From Euryodendron excelsum (lineage: Eukaryota; Streptophyta; Magnoliopsida; Ericales; Pentaphylacaceae): a stretch of 64,000 nucleotides of DNA. Below, piece by piece: positions 45,849-58,269 of this stretch (position 1 is its first letter; each line of letters opens with the position of its first letter). Made by a program: the position numbers and the translations under genes. The DNA is taken from positions 39,733,318 through 39,797,317 of the forward strand of contig CM065379.1 in NCBI GenBank assembly GCA_033060915.1. The letters are read 5' to 3'. The notes under the pieces are model-generated. The model was not told the origin of the DNA, did not search any database, and saw only the letters and a list, made by a program, of their open reading frames with translations.

Positions 45849-48272
45849 TTAAAGAGAGTCGGAGTGGCAAGACATGGACCCATACCAAATTCCTTGACTA
45901 TTTCCACATGCCTTCATCTGTTGCATCATCAAACGTTGAAGTTCATTGAATTTTTTTTGTAGTTCATCATGGCTCCTCTCCTTATCCTCTCTCTCTCTCT
46001 CTTTGTTGCTCTTTTCGCTCCTTTTCTCGCTCCTCCTCTCCTTAGCTAACTCCTCCTTCTTTCTTTCTGGTTCCTCATGAAGTATCTCTAATTCAAATGT
46101 AAGTGTCTTGAGCTTTTGATTTGAACGAGACTCATTATCATAGCCCAAGGATGGCTTCGGACCTACCCCAAACCCAAGGATGTACCCTTTTCTCTCACCA
46201 AGCGCTTTCCTTGAGATTTCTTTTGGTGTTATATGTATACCGGATGCCTTAGCATCGTCACGAATTTTCACCATCTCTTCCTGTAAAAAAAAAAACAAAG
46301 GTTATAAATTAGTTACCATTTTTTGACAATACTAATAGTCCAATGAGCTAGTATTATTCAAGAGTGTATAAGGCTTAAATATATACGTATTGCTTCTTGC
46401 ATTCTGGGTGGAGCCACTCTTTTGTCTTTTTTGACCGATATCCATCCTTAAAATAATCAATAAAATCTGGCATTTCTTCATCTGTGGCCCGTGGCTGCAA
46501 AGTCAATCAACTACATAAGTCATTTACTTCTATTGAAAAGATGAGTTATATACCTTAAAAAAATACAAAACTTATAATGTGTTTTACATAACATCAACAA
46601 TCACCTTTTTGGTCATCGTAGCAGCAAATTATCTCGATCCCAGGAATGGTCGTATGACAACTTTTTCTTATTCTTTCAACCAGCTTTTCACTGTTTCTAC
46701 AAAAAAAAAAAATATAAACTTAAACTTCAAATTGAATTAATCATAATTCATTACAATGTTAAACTGAAATTAAATGGTGGTAAACTTACCCTAAATGTTT
46801 TACTTGTAAATACATGATCAATCATGTACTTTCAGTCATCCACCTTCACCCCTCTATATGGTTCATTGTATGGATCAACCATAACTTTTTCTGACTTGCG
46901 ATAATGCTTAATCATTTGGCCTTTTCAATTTTTATATAAAAGATTAGCCCTCTTATTTATCACAATAAGGACTACAGGGTTATTCTCATATGAATCCTCG
47001 TCAATAGTGATGCAAAATTTGTCCTACTAAAACAACAATAAGTTAAAAGTACTTGCAAACTATTGAATATATCGTTTGTAACCTATTAACAGAAGACATT
47101 TGTAGTTGAGTAGTGTAGAATTATTTCCCACACAGACTGTAGAATAGTTTCCATCGATCTCTCGACAAATCCTTCAATAGGACAATACCTTCTAATTGCA
47201 ATCCCCAGCTGGTTTGAACACATGGGAGCATAAGGACCGCAAAATGTGTTGAACCCTTCAAAAATTGGCATTGGGAGCCTGTCCCCAGAATTGTCATCAA
47301 TTAGTTTAGTTAATCTTTTTCTAAGACTAGGCCCTCGCACATGCTTTGACCCCGTCCCACCTGACAAATATTTTTAAGCAGATATTTTACCAATTACTAT
47401 TTTAGCGGTTACATCGGTGGGTCTAGCAATTATAAAGCAACTATCATTTTACCTACACCCCTCGTAACAATAGGAATTGATGCACTTGGTTCAGAGTGAT
47501 CAATACTGTGCGATTGATTAGACACCACAGGTGGCTGTTCTAGCTGCTCTGAAGGCAAAGAACTTTGCAAAAGAGTTGTAGCTGGTGGCTCACTCGGGGA
47601 TTGCAAATTCATAAGTGAGTTCCCAGCTGAAGATGATAATGTAGTTGTTCTTTTCTTCCCCGAATGCATGGTCACCTATTAATTAAAATGCAATGCATTA
47701 GAAAAGCATGAACATGAAAAGTGACTATGTTATTAAATAATAAGTATTGTTATTTAAAAAAAAAAAAAGTCATTAGTGACAACTGAATTATAAAATTGAG
47801 CACCACGAAACTAGCTAATTAAAAAACTCCTTTGGTTTAGGTATAACCGGATCAGGGGCAACTTGTTTAGCTGACAAAATCTTTCAAACCAAGTCATTAC
47901 CAAGTGTTGTCACAAATATTACCTTATCTGCTCGAGATCGAGATGAATGGTCATTTTCAGTTGATATGTTCCTTCCTCATCTGAAGGTAGATACTCATCA
48001 TCATCATGACTTTTATTCTTGTTTTTCTTCTTATTACCTCCATACTTAGAACATGTACTTGAATTGAAAAATGAATTTGACAATCCTTTTAAATTTAAAT
48101 CTGCAAGCCTTGCATTGTTGCTTTCAATTCTATTTTTTCTTTACATCTCGTAGTCCATCACTGTCTTGGACATGCTTGTATTATAACTTTCAATTGTATT
48201 TTTTCTTTGCATCTCATACTCCAGCACCGTCTGGGACATGCCTCCAGGCTTGATAAATAATTTACGCTTCAT
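45849..48272 (-). pseudogene. ptta/En-Spm ORF1-type protein of a CACTA element
   Basis: A multi-exon frame reads right to left. The ATG at 48272 starts MKRKLFIKPGGMSQTVLEYE, containing a peptide duplicated next to itself (MSQTVLEYEMQRKNTIES, then MSKTVMDYEM). Next come a basic/acidic KKKNKNKSHDDDEYLPSDEE stretch, a Ser/Pro-rich exon (47675-47430), an exon opening after TTTGTCAG with GTGSKHVRGPSLRKRLTKLI and GIAIRRYCPIE (47367-47086), and a segment near 46990-46800 (RANLLYKN, KHYRKSEKVMVDPYNE). The last exon (46290-45849) has EISRKALGERKGYILGFGVG and a long charged coiled coil. This layout matches the plant transposase (Ptta/En/Spm) family. TGA replaces expected Trp codons at least twice, so it is a pseudogene. 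Confidence 0.75.
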
Positions 48273-48544
48273 TGATATATCTATAACTATAACAGATGTT
48301 CAGAAGTAATTAATATGATAAACTAAATGCATTATATATTGACGTAGAATCAATGACAGCATGTTTTAATATATATTTTAGCAAAAAGATGTACTGGTAT
48401 GCACAGGTGCAACTCCTCCATTATCCAACACCAACCTTACCTTTATATCCTCTCACAATGCCATATACATATATAAATGTAGTTGAACAGTGGGCTGTTC
48501 ATGGCTGCTGAAAACAGAGAGGTCAAAATAGTGCATATATAACA

Positions 48545-48710
48545 TATTGTGAATCCCGCGATGGCGCGATAATAGCGCGCTAATAGCACAAAGAGTATTT
48601 TCATAGGAAGAAGGACCCCGCGATCGCACGCTAAACCTTGCTATAGCGCGCTATACCTCGCCATCGTGCGCTATACTTCGCTATCGCCCGCTATGACGGG
48701 TTACCTAGCC
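48545..48710. repeat. GCGCG-rich cluster
   Basis: Repeated GCGCGATAATAGCGCGCTAA and TAGCGCGCTATAC-type motifs form a CpG-rich island in AT-rich sequence. Related clusters occur at 51409-51432, 53128-53292 and 57700-57840. Confidence 0.75.
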
Positions 48711-49659
48711 TGGTGAAGAAAACAAAACTACAAATTGTGCGACGAGGATATAGGCAGTATTAAGGGTTACAGATTGGCGATGAAAGGCTCTTGTTATGGG
48801 TAAATTAGGCTAGAAATTGATTACACCAAATCAAAGCAATAGATTTAAAGCACCCAACTAGGGTTTCCTAGTAATCGAATTAACAAATAATCAAAGCTTA
48901 AATAATCAGATTGCAAACTGTAAGAAGCATCATACCTGAGGAGGAGGAAGAGAGAAACGGATTGAGATCGTTATTCTCTCTATATGTAGACAGACATACA
49001 AGATTGTAGGAGAGAGAGAATAGAGAAGAGAGAGATTATTTTGTTTTGATTGAGATCGATTGAAGGGTTTACAGGGAGTATTGAGAAAGCTGAGAAAAAC
49101 AAACGTGAGAAGTATTGCGCCATTTTTTTGGAGGGAAATTTGGGAAACAAATAATTTCAATACTCCTTGTATTTTATAAATTAGATTTAAAGCTTTTTTT
49201 AATTCTAAATACACATGAGACTATTTTGAGTCGTACCAATCATAATTTTGGTTTAATAAATTCCAATCAACTCCTTCTATCTTTATTTATTTTTTATTTA
49301 GTTGTAATGATTTATGTGAAATCATATAAAAAATTAAACAACCCAAAATATAAAGGGTTTTATGTATTTGAAGTCGACTCTAATTATATTAATTAAAAAA
49401 TTAAATAAAGAAAAATATCATTAACTTTGAGAGATAAAACTAACTCAAATAGAGAGAAATCATTAATTCGTGGAATGAGTGGGAACGGGATACCATGTTA
49501 CACTTCATTAATTTTGTGTATTTATGTAGGCAATTTAAATCATGTGGTATGGAGTTTAAGCCACTAGGTTGAGAGTATTGAGACTCTGGAGATGATTGGA
49601 GTATATCGTTATTTGTCTTTTAAGCTATGCAGAAGTTCTTGTATATAGTATAAAATAAA
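48711..49659. other. Leader-like and spacer sequence upstream of the ptta gene
   Basis: Contains a leader-like minus-strand segment (AACCCTAGTT context near 48860 and CT-rich stretches near 48940-49030), then AT-rich spacer. No coding domain. Confidence 0.35.
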
Positions 49660-50451
49660 GGAAAAATCTCATTTTTTGTGCTCTATGTTTCATGTATATA
49701 TGTTCATTTTTGCCCTTTTAATTTTAACTCTCCTCATTATTGCTCATTCTCTCTCATTTATACCCTTATTTCATACATACCCTTTCATACATTTCTTAAT
49801 GTATTCTTATGCCACCTATTATAACTCTTGACAATTTTTTTTTATCTATTTTATTTTTTTAGATAAGGAATTTTTTTTATCTATTTGAAAGCTATGTTTT
49901 TCTTATATCTTATTTTTTATTAATTAAAGATATTGCAGTTAACCCAAAAAAGTATAGAAAAAAATTAGTGATAACAATTTTTTGGGTATAGATCTCAAAT
50001 TGTGCCAAACCTTTTTTTTTTATTTTATATTTTATAGTATTGATATTAAATGAATTTATGAACTTTCAATAATATTTTATATAACCTATTGGGACTCTAG
50101 TAAAATTAATTTGTGAAAAGTCTGAAATAAATTTAGAGTATGTAAGTTTTAATCAAGTCAATATTTGGAATGTAAAGTGATAAGAATTTTAAATTTACTG
50201 GATTTCAAAAAAAAAAAAAAGAATAGGTTTTTTTTAGACTAATATTTTTTTATACTTTTTTGGGTTAATAGCCATAACTTTAATTAATAAAAAATAAGAT
50301 ATAATGAGAACTAACTTTCAAAGAAAATTGTAAAGAGTAATAATAGGTGGCATAAGGGCAAAATAGAAAATAGGTATGAAAGTGTATGTTTGGAAGGAGG
50401 GTATAAATGAGAGTTAAAGTGAAACATATAAGGCAAAAATGAGGTTTTTCC
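49660..50451. mobile_element. Foldback-type inverted-repeat element, 792 bp
   Basis: The arms of about 290 bp are inverted copies. The left side has GGAAAAATCTCATTTTTTG, TCATTTATACCC, ATGCCACCTATTAT and GTTAACCCAAAAAAGTATA. The right side has the same blocks in reverse complement order, ending CAAAAATGAGGTTTTTCC. No clear TSD and no coding domain. Confidence 0.65.
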
Positions 50452-51672
50452 TTCACATATTGAACTACAAATAAGGATGTGTTGGTAATCAGCATGATTT
50501 AATTAGTCCAAAATATTCAGCTACATATAGGAATAATTACCAACTAAAAACATTTCATTAGGGCAATGAAAAAATTGAAAAGTCAATAAAAAAAAAAGAG
50601 TTTATTTGCAAATCTTTATAAGTTTCTATTTTAAGATCTATTTCATTATACGGCAATGAAAAAAAGAGTTATTTTTCTAGGAAAGATAGATTTCAATACA
50701 TCAAAGAAAAAATTGAGAAGTGGATTAAAATAAAAAAAATTAGAGTAATTTGAGAATTTTTTTATACTTTTCTATGTTGACACCTCATTTAGAACTTCAA
50801 TATTAAAAATTAAATAAAAAAAGTAACACTATACGAATAGAATTTTTGTTTCAAACTTCTATAGAATGATGCAGATGTTTTGTGGTTCTTTTATTCAAAT
50901 TAGCGCCTACCATTGTAACTCATAATTCTAAAAATATCACTGTTTTTAAATTAACAACCACTATTCTAAAATTAACTCATAATTCTACCATTGTAACAAC
51001 ATATTTTTTGGGACAATAAATTAAAAAATAAAAATTAAGATACAATTTGATGAGACCTCTCAAGAATTGTTGGAAACTCCAAATTCACATGGTCATATGC
51101 TGAAGGACATTCCAAATTCCCATGGGCATATATTTTATTTTTTATGTTTCAATAAATATTTTTTATATTGTTCTATATATAAGTATAAAAAGAAATATAT
51201 ATGAATTATACCTCGATATTGGACTCAATTAAAAGATATTATTACATAACTAGAGCACAAAAAAACTTAAAATTAAATCTTATTACTAATTCAACTAGAA
51301 CAAGAGCCCTTAGCTAATAGTTTAATTGTTATCTTAGTCTCATAAAGTATTTTTGTTACCTTAGCTAATAATTTAATTTTTAAAATTGAAAAACAGATCA
51401 TGAAGGCAACAAGCGCGATCGCGCGCGCTCATGATTCAGATATCAGGAATTTCGGGTTCACTTTTGTTTTGCATCTCATTTTGTTTCCTCCTCTTGCGAT
51501 AGCGCCCTAGGTTCTTCACCAGTGATTGTCTTCATCTTCTTTCTTGGTTTTCACAGGTTAATCATCATTTTGATAAGGCTCTTACTCTCTAATCTTGTTT
51601 CTGTGATGTTTTTTCCATTCTAGGGTTTCATTGTGTTGATTTGGGTTGTTTAAATTACTTGTTCTTGTTTAC
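50452..51672. other. AT-rich spacer, GCGCG motif at 51409
   Basis: Mostly AT-rich without frames. AAGCGCGATCGCGCGCGCTC at 51409-51428 begins a leader-like, CT-rich stretch before the Transposase_32-like frame. Confidence 0.35.
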
Positions 51673-52797
51673 AATGTCTAAGAAAAGAGTCCATGTTGAA
51701 TCATCTACTTTCATCCCTACAAAATTCAAGGATGACTCTTTTAAAAAGATTTTTGAGGATTCATTTGCTACACGCAAAGTTTTACTTGAATGAGGCCTCA
51801 AAACACACCATTTCAAGGATGGATTTATTTTCAAAACTTTTACTGAACGTGGTTGGAATTTCATTTTGAATCTTAGTGGCAATGTCTATCCTGAGATGGT
51901 TAGGGAATTTTACTATCATATTACCAATGTGAACTGAAAACAGTTGTCTTTTAAAACCTTTTGTCGAGGTTTTTCCTTCTTTATCAATGCTAATGTTGTG
52001 GCTCGTTTTTATGATCTTCCTCGTGTTGCTAATCCTCAATTTCCTTTTGGAAATGTGGATGATGATATGGCTTTTATGAAAAATGTTGTGTTTATTTTGA
52101 CAAACAATTTTGAGTCTTATGTGATGGGCAAACAAATTCGTCATTCCTCTCTCACACTTGAGTATCGAATTCTCGACACTTTCACTTCATTTACTTTTTG
52201 GCCTATATCTCATTCCACTTATCTAAATTCTGAGAGATATTGTTTATTGTTTGCCATTGGTACTGGTCTCACTATAGATCTTCCCTCTTTCATGGTGCAA
52301 CATATGATTCATGCCTCAAAGCATAAACCTAAGAATCTCGGTCTTCCCTTTGGTTATTTCATCTCCCAATACCTCTCGCCTAAAATGTTTCACTTTTTTC
52401 GTGTGAGAGAGTTTTTTATTTGGCTACTCCTGTTGATAAGAAGTCTTTGGAGCGTAGTAAGCCTCACAAAGCACATGTTGATGCTCCTATGATTGATGTG
52501 GATGCTGAGGAAGGTGATGAAGATTATGAAGATGATAGTGATGATGGTGATGATGATGATAAGTTTGAGGGAGCTAAGGATCCTCCTATGTCCAGTGGAG
52601 CTGACAGTTCGTCGTCTGGTTCAATGAATTTTCAATCCATGATGCGATTTTTTCAAAAAATGCAGCAATCAAATAATGAGCAGTTCACTCAAATTAATGC
52701 ATGTCTTGATGTTTTTCAAGGGACAATGGATTCCGTGATCAACTACGTTCGGGACGGTCACATACCTCCTCCACCACCTCCTCTTGGTTCACAGTAA
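51673..52797 (+). pseudogene. Transposase_32-like 'putative plant transposon protein'
   Basis: The ATG near 51673 opens MSKKRVHVESSTFIPTKFKD. A run of coding-like pieces then follows: FIFKTFTERGWNFILNLSGN, VYPEMVREFYYHI, LSFKTFCRGFSFFINANVVA, RFYDLPR, RHSSLTLEYRILD and SKHKPKNLGLPFGYFIS. An ERGW...REFY...LP pattern is characteristic of the plant Transposase_32 family. TGA codons near 51793 and 51937 and a frameshift near 52410 break it. The following frame (ATPVDKKSLERSK) has an acidic GDEDYEDDSDDGDDDD tract, a coiled-coil-like part and a proline-rich end (HIPPPPPPLGSQ, stop 52795-52797). Confidence 0.6.
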
Positions 52798-53410
52798 TTT
52801 TGTGATAAAAAAGAGGAGATTAGCTTGGTGATTGTTTTTGAATGTCGTAGCTTGGTTGTGTAGTGGTGATAGTGTGGTTGGTTGTTTTGATCTTTTTAAT
52901 TTTAGTTATGTTGTTGGACAGATTTGTTTTGGACAATTTGGTTTGGATGATATATTATGGTTTATATGATGGTTTGAATGATGATTGATGTTTCTTTTGT
53001 GGTATATTTTGGGATTTCTAATATGTTAATTGAACATGTTTGTATTTTGATGGATTGTATTTACTTTGGTAACCAATTAAGTAAAGTAGATGTTTAGGGA
53101 AGATCTTGTATTATCTCACAAAATGAAGCGCGCCATCGCGGGATAATAGCGCTTTAATAGCATAGAGAGTTTAGTGGATGAAATCAGTAAGCACCTGATT
53201 GCGGCCTAATAGCGTGCTAATATCACAGAGAATTCGTGCAATTCACTGTGGGAGCGCACCATCGCGCGGTTGATCGTGCGATCGCGCGCTAGTGGCAGTT
53301 TAAGTAACTTGTGAATATGAGCCATTTTTTATTTGTCTTTGCTGAAATTAAAAGCCATGTGAGCTTAATTAATCGAATTATAGTATACCAATTGAATGCA
53401 TATAGGATAC
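52728..53410 (+). repeat. Direct repeat copy 1 flanking the TNP2 gene
   Basis: It covers the 3' end of the Transposase_32-like frame, a GTGATTGTTTTTGAA...TTGGTTGTGTAGTGG stretch and a GCGCG cluster, to about 53410. A second copy lies at 57291-57962. Both end within the shared GTGAGCTTAATTAATCGAAT block shortly before the sequences diverge. Confidence 0.75.
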
Positions 53411-53605
53411 ATTTTAATTTTGGAATTATATGTTTGAAAGATTTGTTGGATGATTGGTTTATTTCTCTTAGTTATAGTCTAGTAATTATAGTATAATTTT
53501 GTCACCTACTATATTTTTTTACTTGAGTTATTACATAGCTAGTACCATTTTATTATGCTAGTTTTGCATTTTAATTTTTATTCTAATCCTTGTAGGTGAC
53601 AAGTC
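53411..53605. other. Short spacer before TNP2
   Basis: AT-rich; possible promoter and leader of the transposase. Nothing specific recognised. Confidence 0.3.
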
Positions 53606-56600
53606 ATGGATAAAAGTTGGATGACGATTAAGGATAGTGTGAGAAATGAAGAATATAAAAAAGGTGTGGTAAAGTTTATAAAGTTTGCGAGGGAAAAATT
53701 AGACGACCAAGAGGCTAAGATTTCTTGTCCGTGTGTAAATTGTTTGAATGGTAAAAAGCTGAGTGCCAAAGAAGTTTATGTTCACTTGATCCAAAAAGGG
53801 ATCGATCCTTCTTACAAGACCTGGGTAGATCATGGAGAGCCTGTTGATGTGCGTCAACCTAGTGTAGGAAACGATGATGACCAATACCAAGGTGGTGGTA
53901 ATTCAGACATAGTGGAAGGCGACATCCCTTGGGACAATGATTAGTTGCCCAATATGTTGGAAGAAATCTACATGGGTGGAGCCTTCGATGATGGTATGAA
54001 TAATTTGCCTAACACTTTTGAAAGTCAAGATGCGCAGAAATTTGATAAGTTGTTTAATGGTGCTCATCATGAAGTATATTTGGGATGTAAAAAGTCAGTT
54101 TTGTCGTTCATTGTAAAGATGCTTCATATTAAGGTGTACAACAAGATGACCAATGCTGCGTTTGACATGGTTATGGATGCATTCAAGGAGATGCTGCCGA
54201 GTGCTGATGATACTGTACCATGGAATCTTTATAAATGTAAGAAGTACTTGCGTGATTTGGGTTTGGGGTATGTGCCTATTCATTCGTGCAAGTATGATTG
54301 TGCACTATTTTGGGAAGAGACAGCAGATTTGGAGTATTGCCCAAAGTGTAAAGAGTCCAGATACAAGGTTAATAACGGTAAAGGTAAGAAGATTCCTCAT
54401 AAGATATTATGTTATTTTCCCCTAACACCAAGGCTTAAAAGATTGTTTGTCAAAGAAAATAGCGGCTGACATGAGATGAGACAAGGAGAAACATTTAGAT
54501 GATGGAGTATTAAGACATCTGGCTGATGCCAAGGAGTGGAAGGATTTTGATAGGTGATGTCCATTATTCGCTGAGGACTTGCGAAACGTGAGGTTAGGGT
54601 TAGTAACTGACCGTTTTAATTCCTTTGGCAAGGGATCTATGATGTCATTGCTTATTCCCGATCCATTGTCCCCTAGAAGAGATATTGATGTTTACTTGCA
54701 ACCACTTATTAGCGAGTTGAAAGAATTGTGGGTGAATAGGGTTCAAGCATATGATGCTTCAAAAGGGCAAAGGTTTCTAATGTGTGCAGCCGTAATGTGG
54801 ATGATTAATGACTTCCCTGCATATGGAAACATGTCTGGTTAGACTACAAAAGGTTATTTGGCTTGTCCTATCTACAATGAGGATAATTTATCGAAGGGTT
54901 TGATAAGCAAGATAGGGTACATGGGAGCCCGTCGCTTCTTGCCTAAAAATCACAATTGGCGAAGGAGCAAGCTATTTAATGGTGAGATGGAGAATCGATC
55001 AAGGCCTATAGAGATGCCAGGCGAACAAATGATGGAGCAAATTGATTCAAGGACTTACAAGGCATTTGGAAAGCATCCAAGTTATAGGAAAAGATGAAGA
55101 GATGAGCATTCAATTTTAAATTAGACGAAGAGAAATATTATGTTTGAGTTGCCATATTGGAAAACCCTCTAGCTTCGACACAACCTCGATGTCATACATT
55201 TAGAGAAGAATATATGTGATAATCTGCTTGGGATGTTATTGGGCATAGACGGTATGAATAAGGATATAGAAAATGCACGTTTAGATTTAGAAAACCTGAA
55301 TAAACGAAAGGAGTTACACCTCAAAAAGTGTGATGATGGGTCTTTTGAGAAGCCTCCAGCATTGTACATACTGCCCTCTGCTAGGAGACAAGGCTTTTAT
55401 GATTTTTAAAAGTCAATCAAGTACCCTAATGGTTATGCAGCAAACATCTTTAACTCTATGAGCACTCAAAGGGGTAAGTTGTCTGGCCTTAAAACTCATG
55501 ATTGCCATGTCCTTTTGTAGCGACTTCTTCCGATTGGGATGAGCAATTATGTTACTAAGGAAATTGGTACTGTGCTATTTGAGTTAGATAATTTTTTTCA
55601 ACAATTGTGCTCAAAGACATTGAGGGTAGATGATGTGGAGAAGCTAAAGGGTCATATCATCCTCGTATTTGCAAGCTTAAAAAGATATTTCCTCCGGCTT
55701 TCTTTGATGTCATGGTGCACTTGGTTGTTCATTTACCTCGTGAAATTAAGCTTAGAGGACCAGTGCAATATCAATGGATGTATCCAATTGAAAGGTAATT
55801 ATGTCATAAAAAAACATAATACTGTGTGATATCATATTATGCTGTCTAGACCGAGCATGCTCTTGATGATTTAAAAGCCTAATTTGCTCTTGAAAAATTT
55901 TGATTGTCTCGTCTGTAGGCTACTTGGGATGTTAAAAGGGTTTGTTGCCAATAAAGCTTGTCTAGAAGGTTCAATTGCAAAGGCGTACCTTTCCAAAGAG
56001 TGTACTACTTTCTGTTCCAGGTATCTTAACGGAATAGAAACTGTTTTCAACCGAGAGGAAAGGAACGATGATGGCAATGAGTGTGGTCCTGGGTTAGTAG
56101 TATTTTCTTAAACTGCCCGTCTGTTTGGCTTGATTACAAGGGCACCGAATGTTCCCACTACATAATGTGAAGCGACACATTGATTTATCTTATTCAATTG
56201 TTTAGAAGTGGAACCTTATCTACAGTACATTTTCTTTGACATTCTTAATTTCATTTCTTACATATGATTATATTTATGTATTCGTAATTAAGAAAGTGTA
56301 TTGATCAAGTAGGAAACACAGCAGTTTGCTTGGAAATAAAAATGCAGAATACATAAAAAAGCAACAACAAAAAGAATTTTCAAATTGGTTCAAACAAGAA
56401 GTAAGTCATAGTTAATTGTGCACATGAAGATAATGATATACTAAAATTAACATTATTTACTTTGTCTATGTAGATGAATCAATTGAGAAAAGATAAGGTC
56501 CCAGAAGTAACAGATGAATTATGGTCATTGGCCAATGGCCCGGGTCCAATAGTAAGGACATATTCAGGGTGTATTTGTAATAGAATGCGATTTCATACCG

Positions 56601-57247
56601 TCAACCATGACAGTCATCATAAAAGTTAAAATAGTGGTGTGGTAGTGGAAGGAAATCACCCAAGCGGCTTAATGAATTTCTACGGTAAATTGATTAAAGT
56701 GTGGGAAATGACGTGTTTGTTTGAATATCGAGTTATTTTGTTCCAATGTGAATGGTTCAATACTGGTATCAACAAGACTTGTTGGATGGATGAACATGCC
56801 ATAAGTATTGATGTCAAAAGTAGATGGTATAAGAATGATCCATTTATGTTACTAAATCAAGTCCACCAAATTTTCTACGTCAATGATACCAAGTATAAGA
56901 CGTCAATGAAAGAAGATTGAAAAGTTATAGAACGATTCCAACATCGAGGAATATGGGATGTGCTAGAGAAAGATGATATAGATCAAACAGATGATCCCGT
57001 TGATGTGTTCTAATAAGAAATGTGCACCGAGATTGCATCAATTATCCTTGAAGATCCCATTACCAATGATTTTCTTAGGACTGATGTTGATCCAGAAGTT
57101 ATTAGCGAGGAGGCAATTTTACAATCCAGGATTCAGCAAGCAGAAAATGGTGAAAAAGAAGCATTCTGTCATGATCAGGAAGATGAACTACCAAAAAACC
57201 CAAATGATGAAGAAGAGTTTGATGACTTTGACATAAACCTTGCATAG
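53606..57247 (+). pseudogene. CACTA TNP2 transposase
   Basis: The frame starts MDKSWM, the usual TNP2 start, with the transposase-associated domain (CPCVNCLNGKK, HLIQKGIDPSYKTWVDHGE). After an in-frame TAG (53942-53944) comes the tnp2 domain (KYLRDLGLGYVPIHSCKYDC, YCPKCKESRY). Next are GLVTDRFNSFG, DIDVYLQPLISELKELW, RHNLDVIHLEKNICDNLLG and LLPIGMSNYVTKEIG (DUF4218-like), GFVANKACLEGSIAKAY, and LIKVWEMTCLFEYRVILFQC (DUF4216-like), ending acidic (DEEEFDDFDINLA). More than eight stops interrupt it. Several (for example MR*D, SG*TTKG, KR*RDEH) sit where Trp is expected, consistent with TGG to TGA/TAG changes. Clearly inactive. Confidence 0.88.
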
Positions 57248-57290
57248 AACCGAAATGATATAACAGTGAATGTATGTGGAAGCCACAATG

Positions 57291-57962
57291 GATTCTGTGA
57301 TCACCTACATTCGAGACGATCATATACCTCTACCACCACCTCTGGCTTCTCAGTGATTTTGTGCTAAAAAGGAGGGGATTAGCTTGGTGATTGTTTTTGA
57401 AGGTGGTAGCTTGGTTGTGTGGTGGTGATAGTGTGGTTGGTTGTTTTGATCTTTTCAATTTTAGTTATGTTGCTGGACGGATTTGTTTTGGACAATTTGG
57501 TTTGGATGATATATTATGGTTTAAATGATAATTCATATTTCTTTTGTGGTATATTTTGGGATTGTTAATATGTTATTGAACATGTTTGTATTTTGATGGA
57601 TTGTATTAACTTTGTTAACCATTTTAATTAAAGTGGATGTTTAGGGGGAGAGAGTTTCAATATAGGAGGAGATATTTTATTATCTCACAAAATAGATCGT
57701 GCCATCGCGGGATAATAGCGGGCTAATAGCATAGAGAGCTCAATGGATGGAATCAATAATCGCTCGATCGCGGCCTAATAGTGCGCTCATAGCACAGAGA
57801 ATTTGTGCAGTTTACTGTGGGAGTGCGCTATTGCGTGCTAGTGGCAGTTTATGTAACTTGTGAATATGAGCTATCTTTTATTTGTCTTTGCTGAAATTAA
57901 AAGCCATGTGAGCTTAATTAATCGAATTATAATATACCAATTGAATGTATATGGGATACGTT
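57291..57962 (+). repeat. Direct repeat copy 2 flanking the TNP2 gene
   Basis: It matches 52728-53410: ATGGATTCYGTGATCAMCTA, the short proline-rich 3' frame, the GATTGTTTTTGAA block, GCGCG motifs (57700-57840) and the GTGAGCTTAATTAATCGAAT end. Some GCGCG repeats present in copy 1 are missing here. Confidence 0.75.
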
Positions 57963-58269
57963 TGGTGTTCTAATCTAAGTCATTATTGCAATTAAAAGCT
58001 ATATGAGCCATCTTTTATACGTCTGTTGGTGTTCTAATCTAAGTCATTATTGCAATTACCCATAAGGATGGGTAAGATAGAAGTAAAAAACATAACTAGC
58101 CTTCTTATTATTACCAAGGCACAAATTCTGAAAGCAATTTTTGAAAATCCATAGGTCAGCAACCATTGGCCTACAAGGTCTAATGTGAAATCTAGAGAAT
58201 GCAATATGAAAGTACACATACAACACATGAAACAAGTCTTCAGAAGTCATATACTGGAGGAAGAATACT
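57963..58269. other. Spacer with a 60-bp local duplication
   Basis: TTGGTGTTCTAATCTAAGTC followed by ATTATTGCAATTA occurs twice (57965 and 58025). A minus-strand frame at 58056-58250 may be further resistance-gene or intron sequence but has no recognisable motif. Confidence 0.4.

Noticed and set aside
51409..51432. GCGCGATCGCGCGC cluster as a CpG-island promoter
   Set aside because: Very short and related to repeat clusters elsewhere in the composite; better treated as repeat motif.
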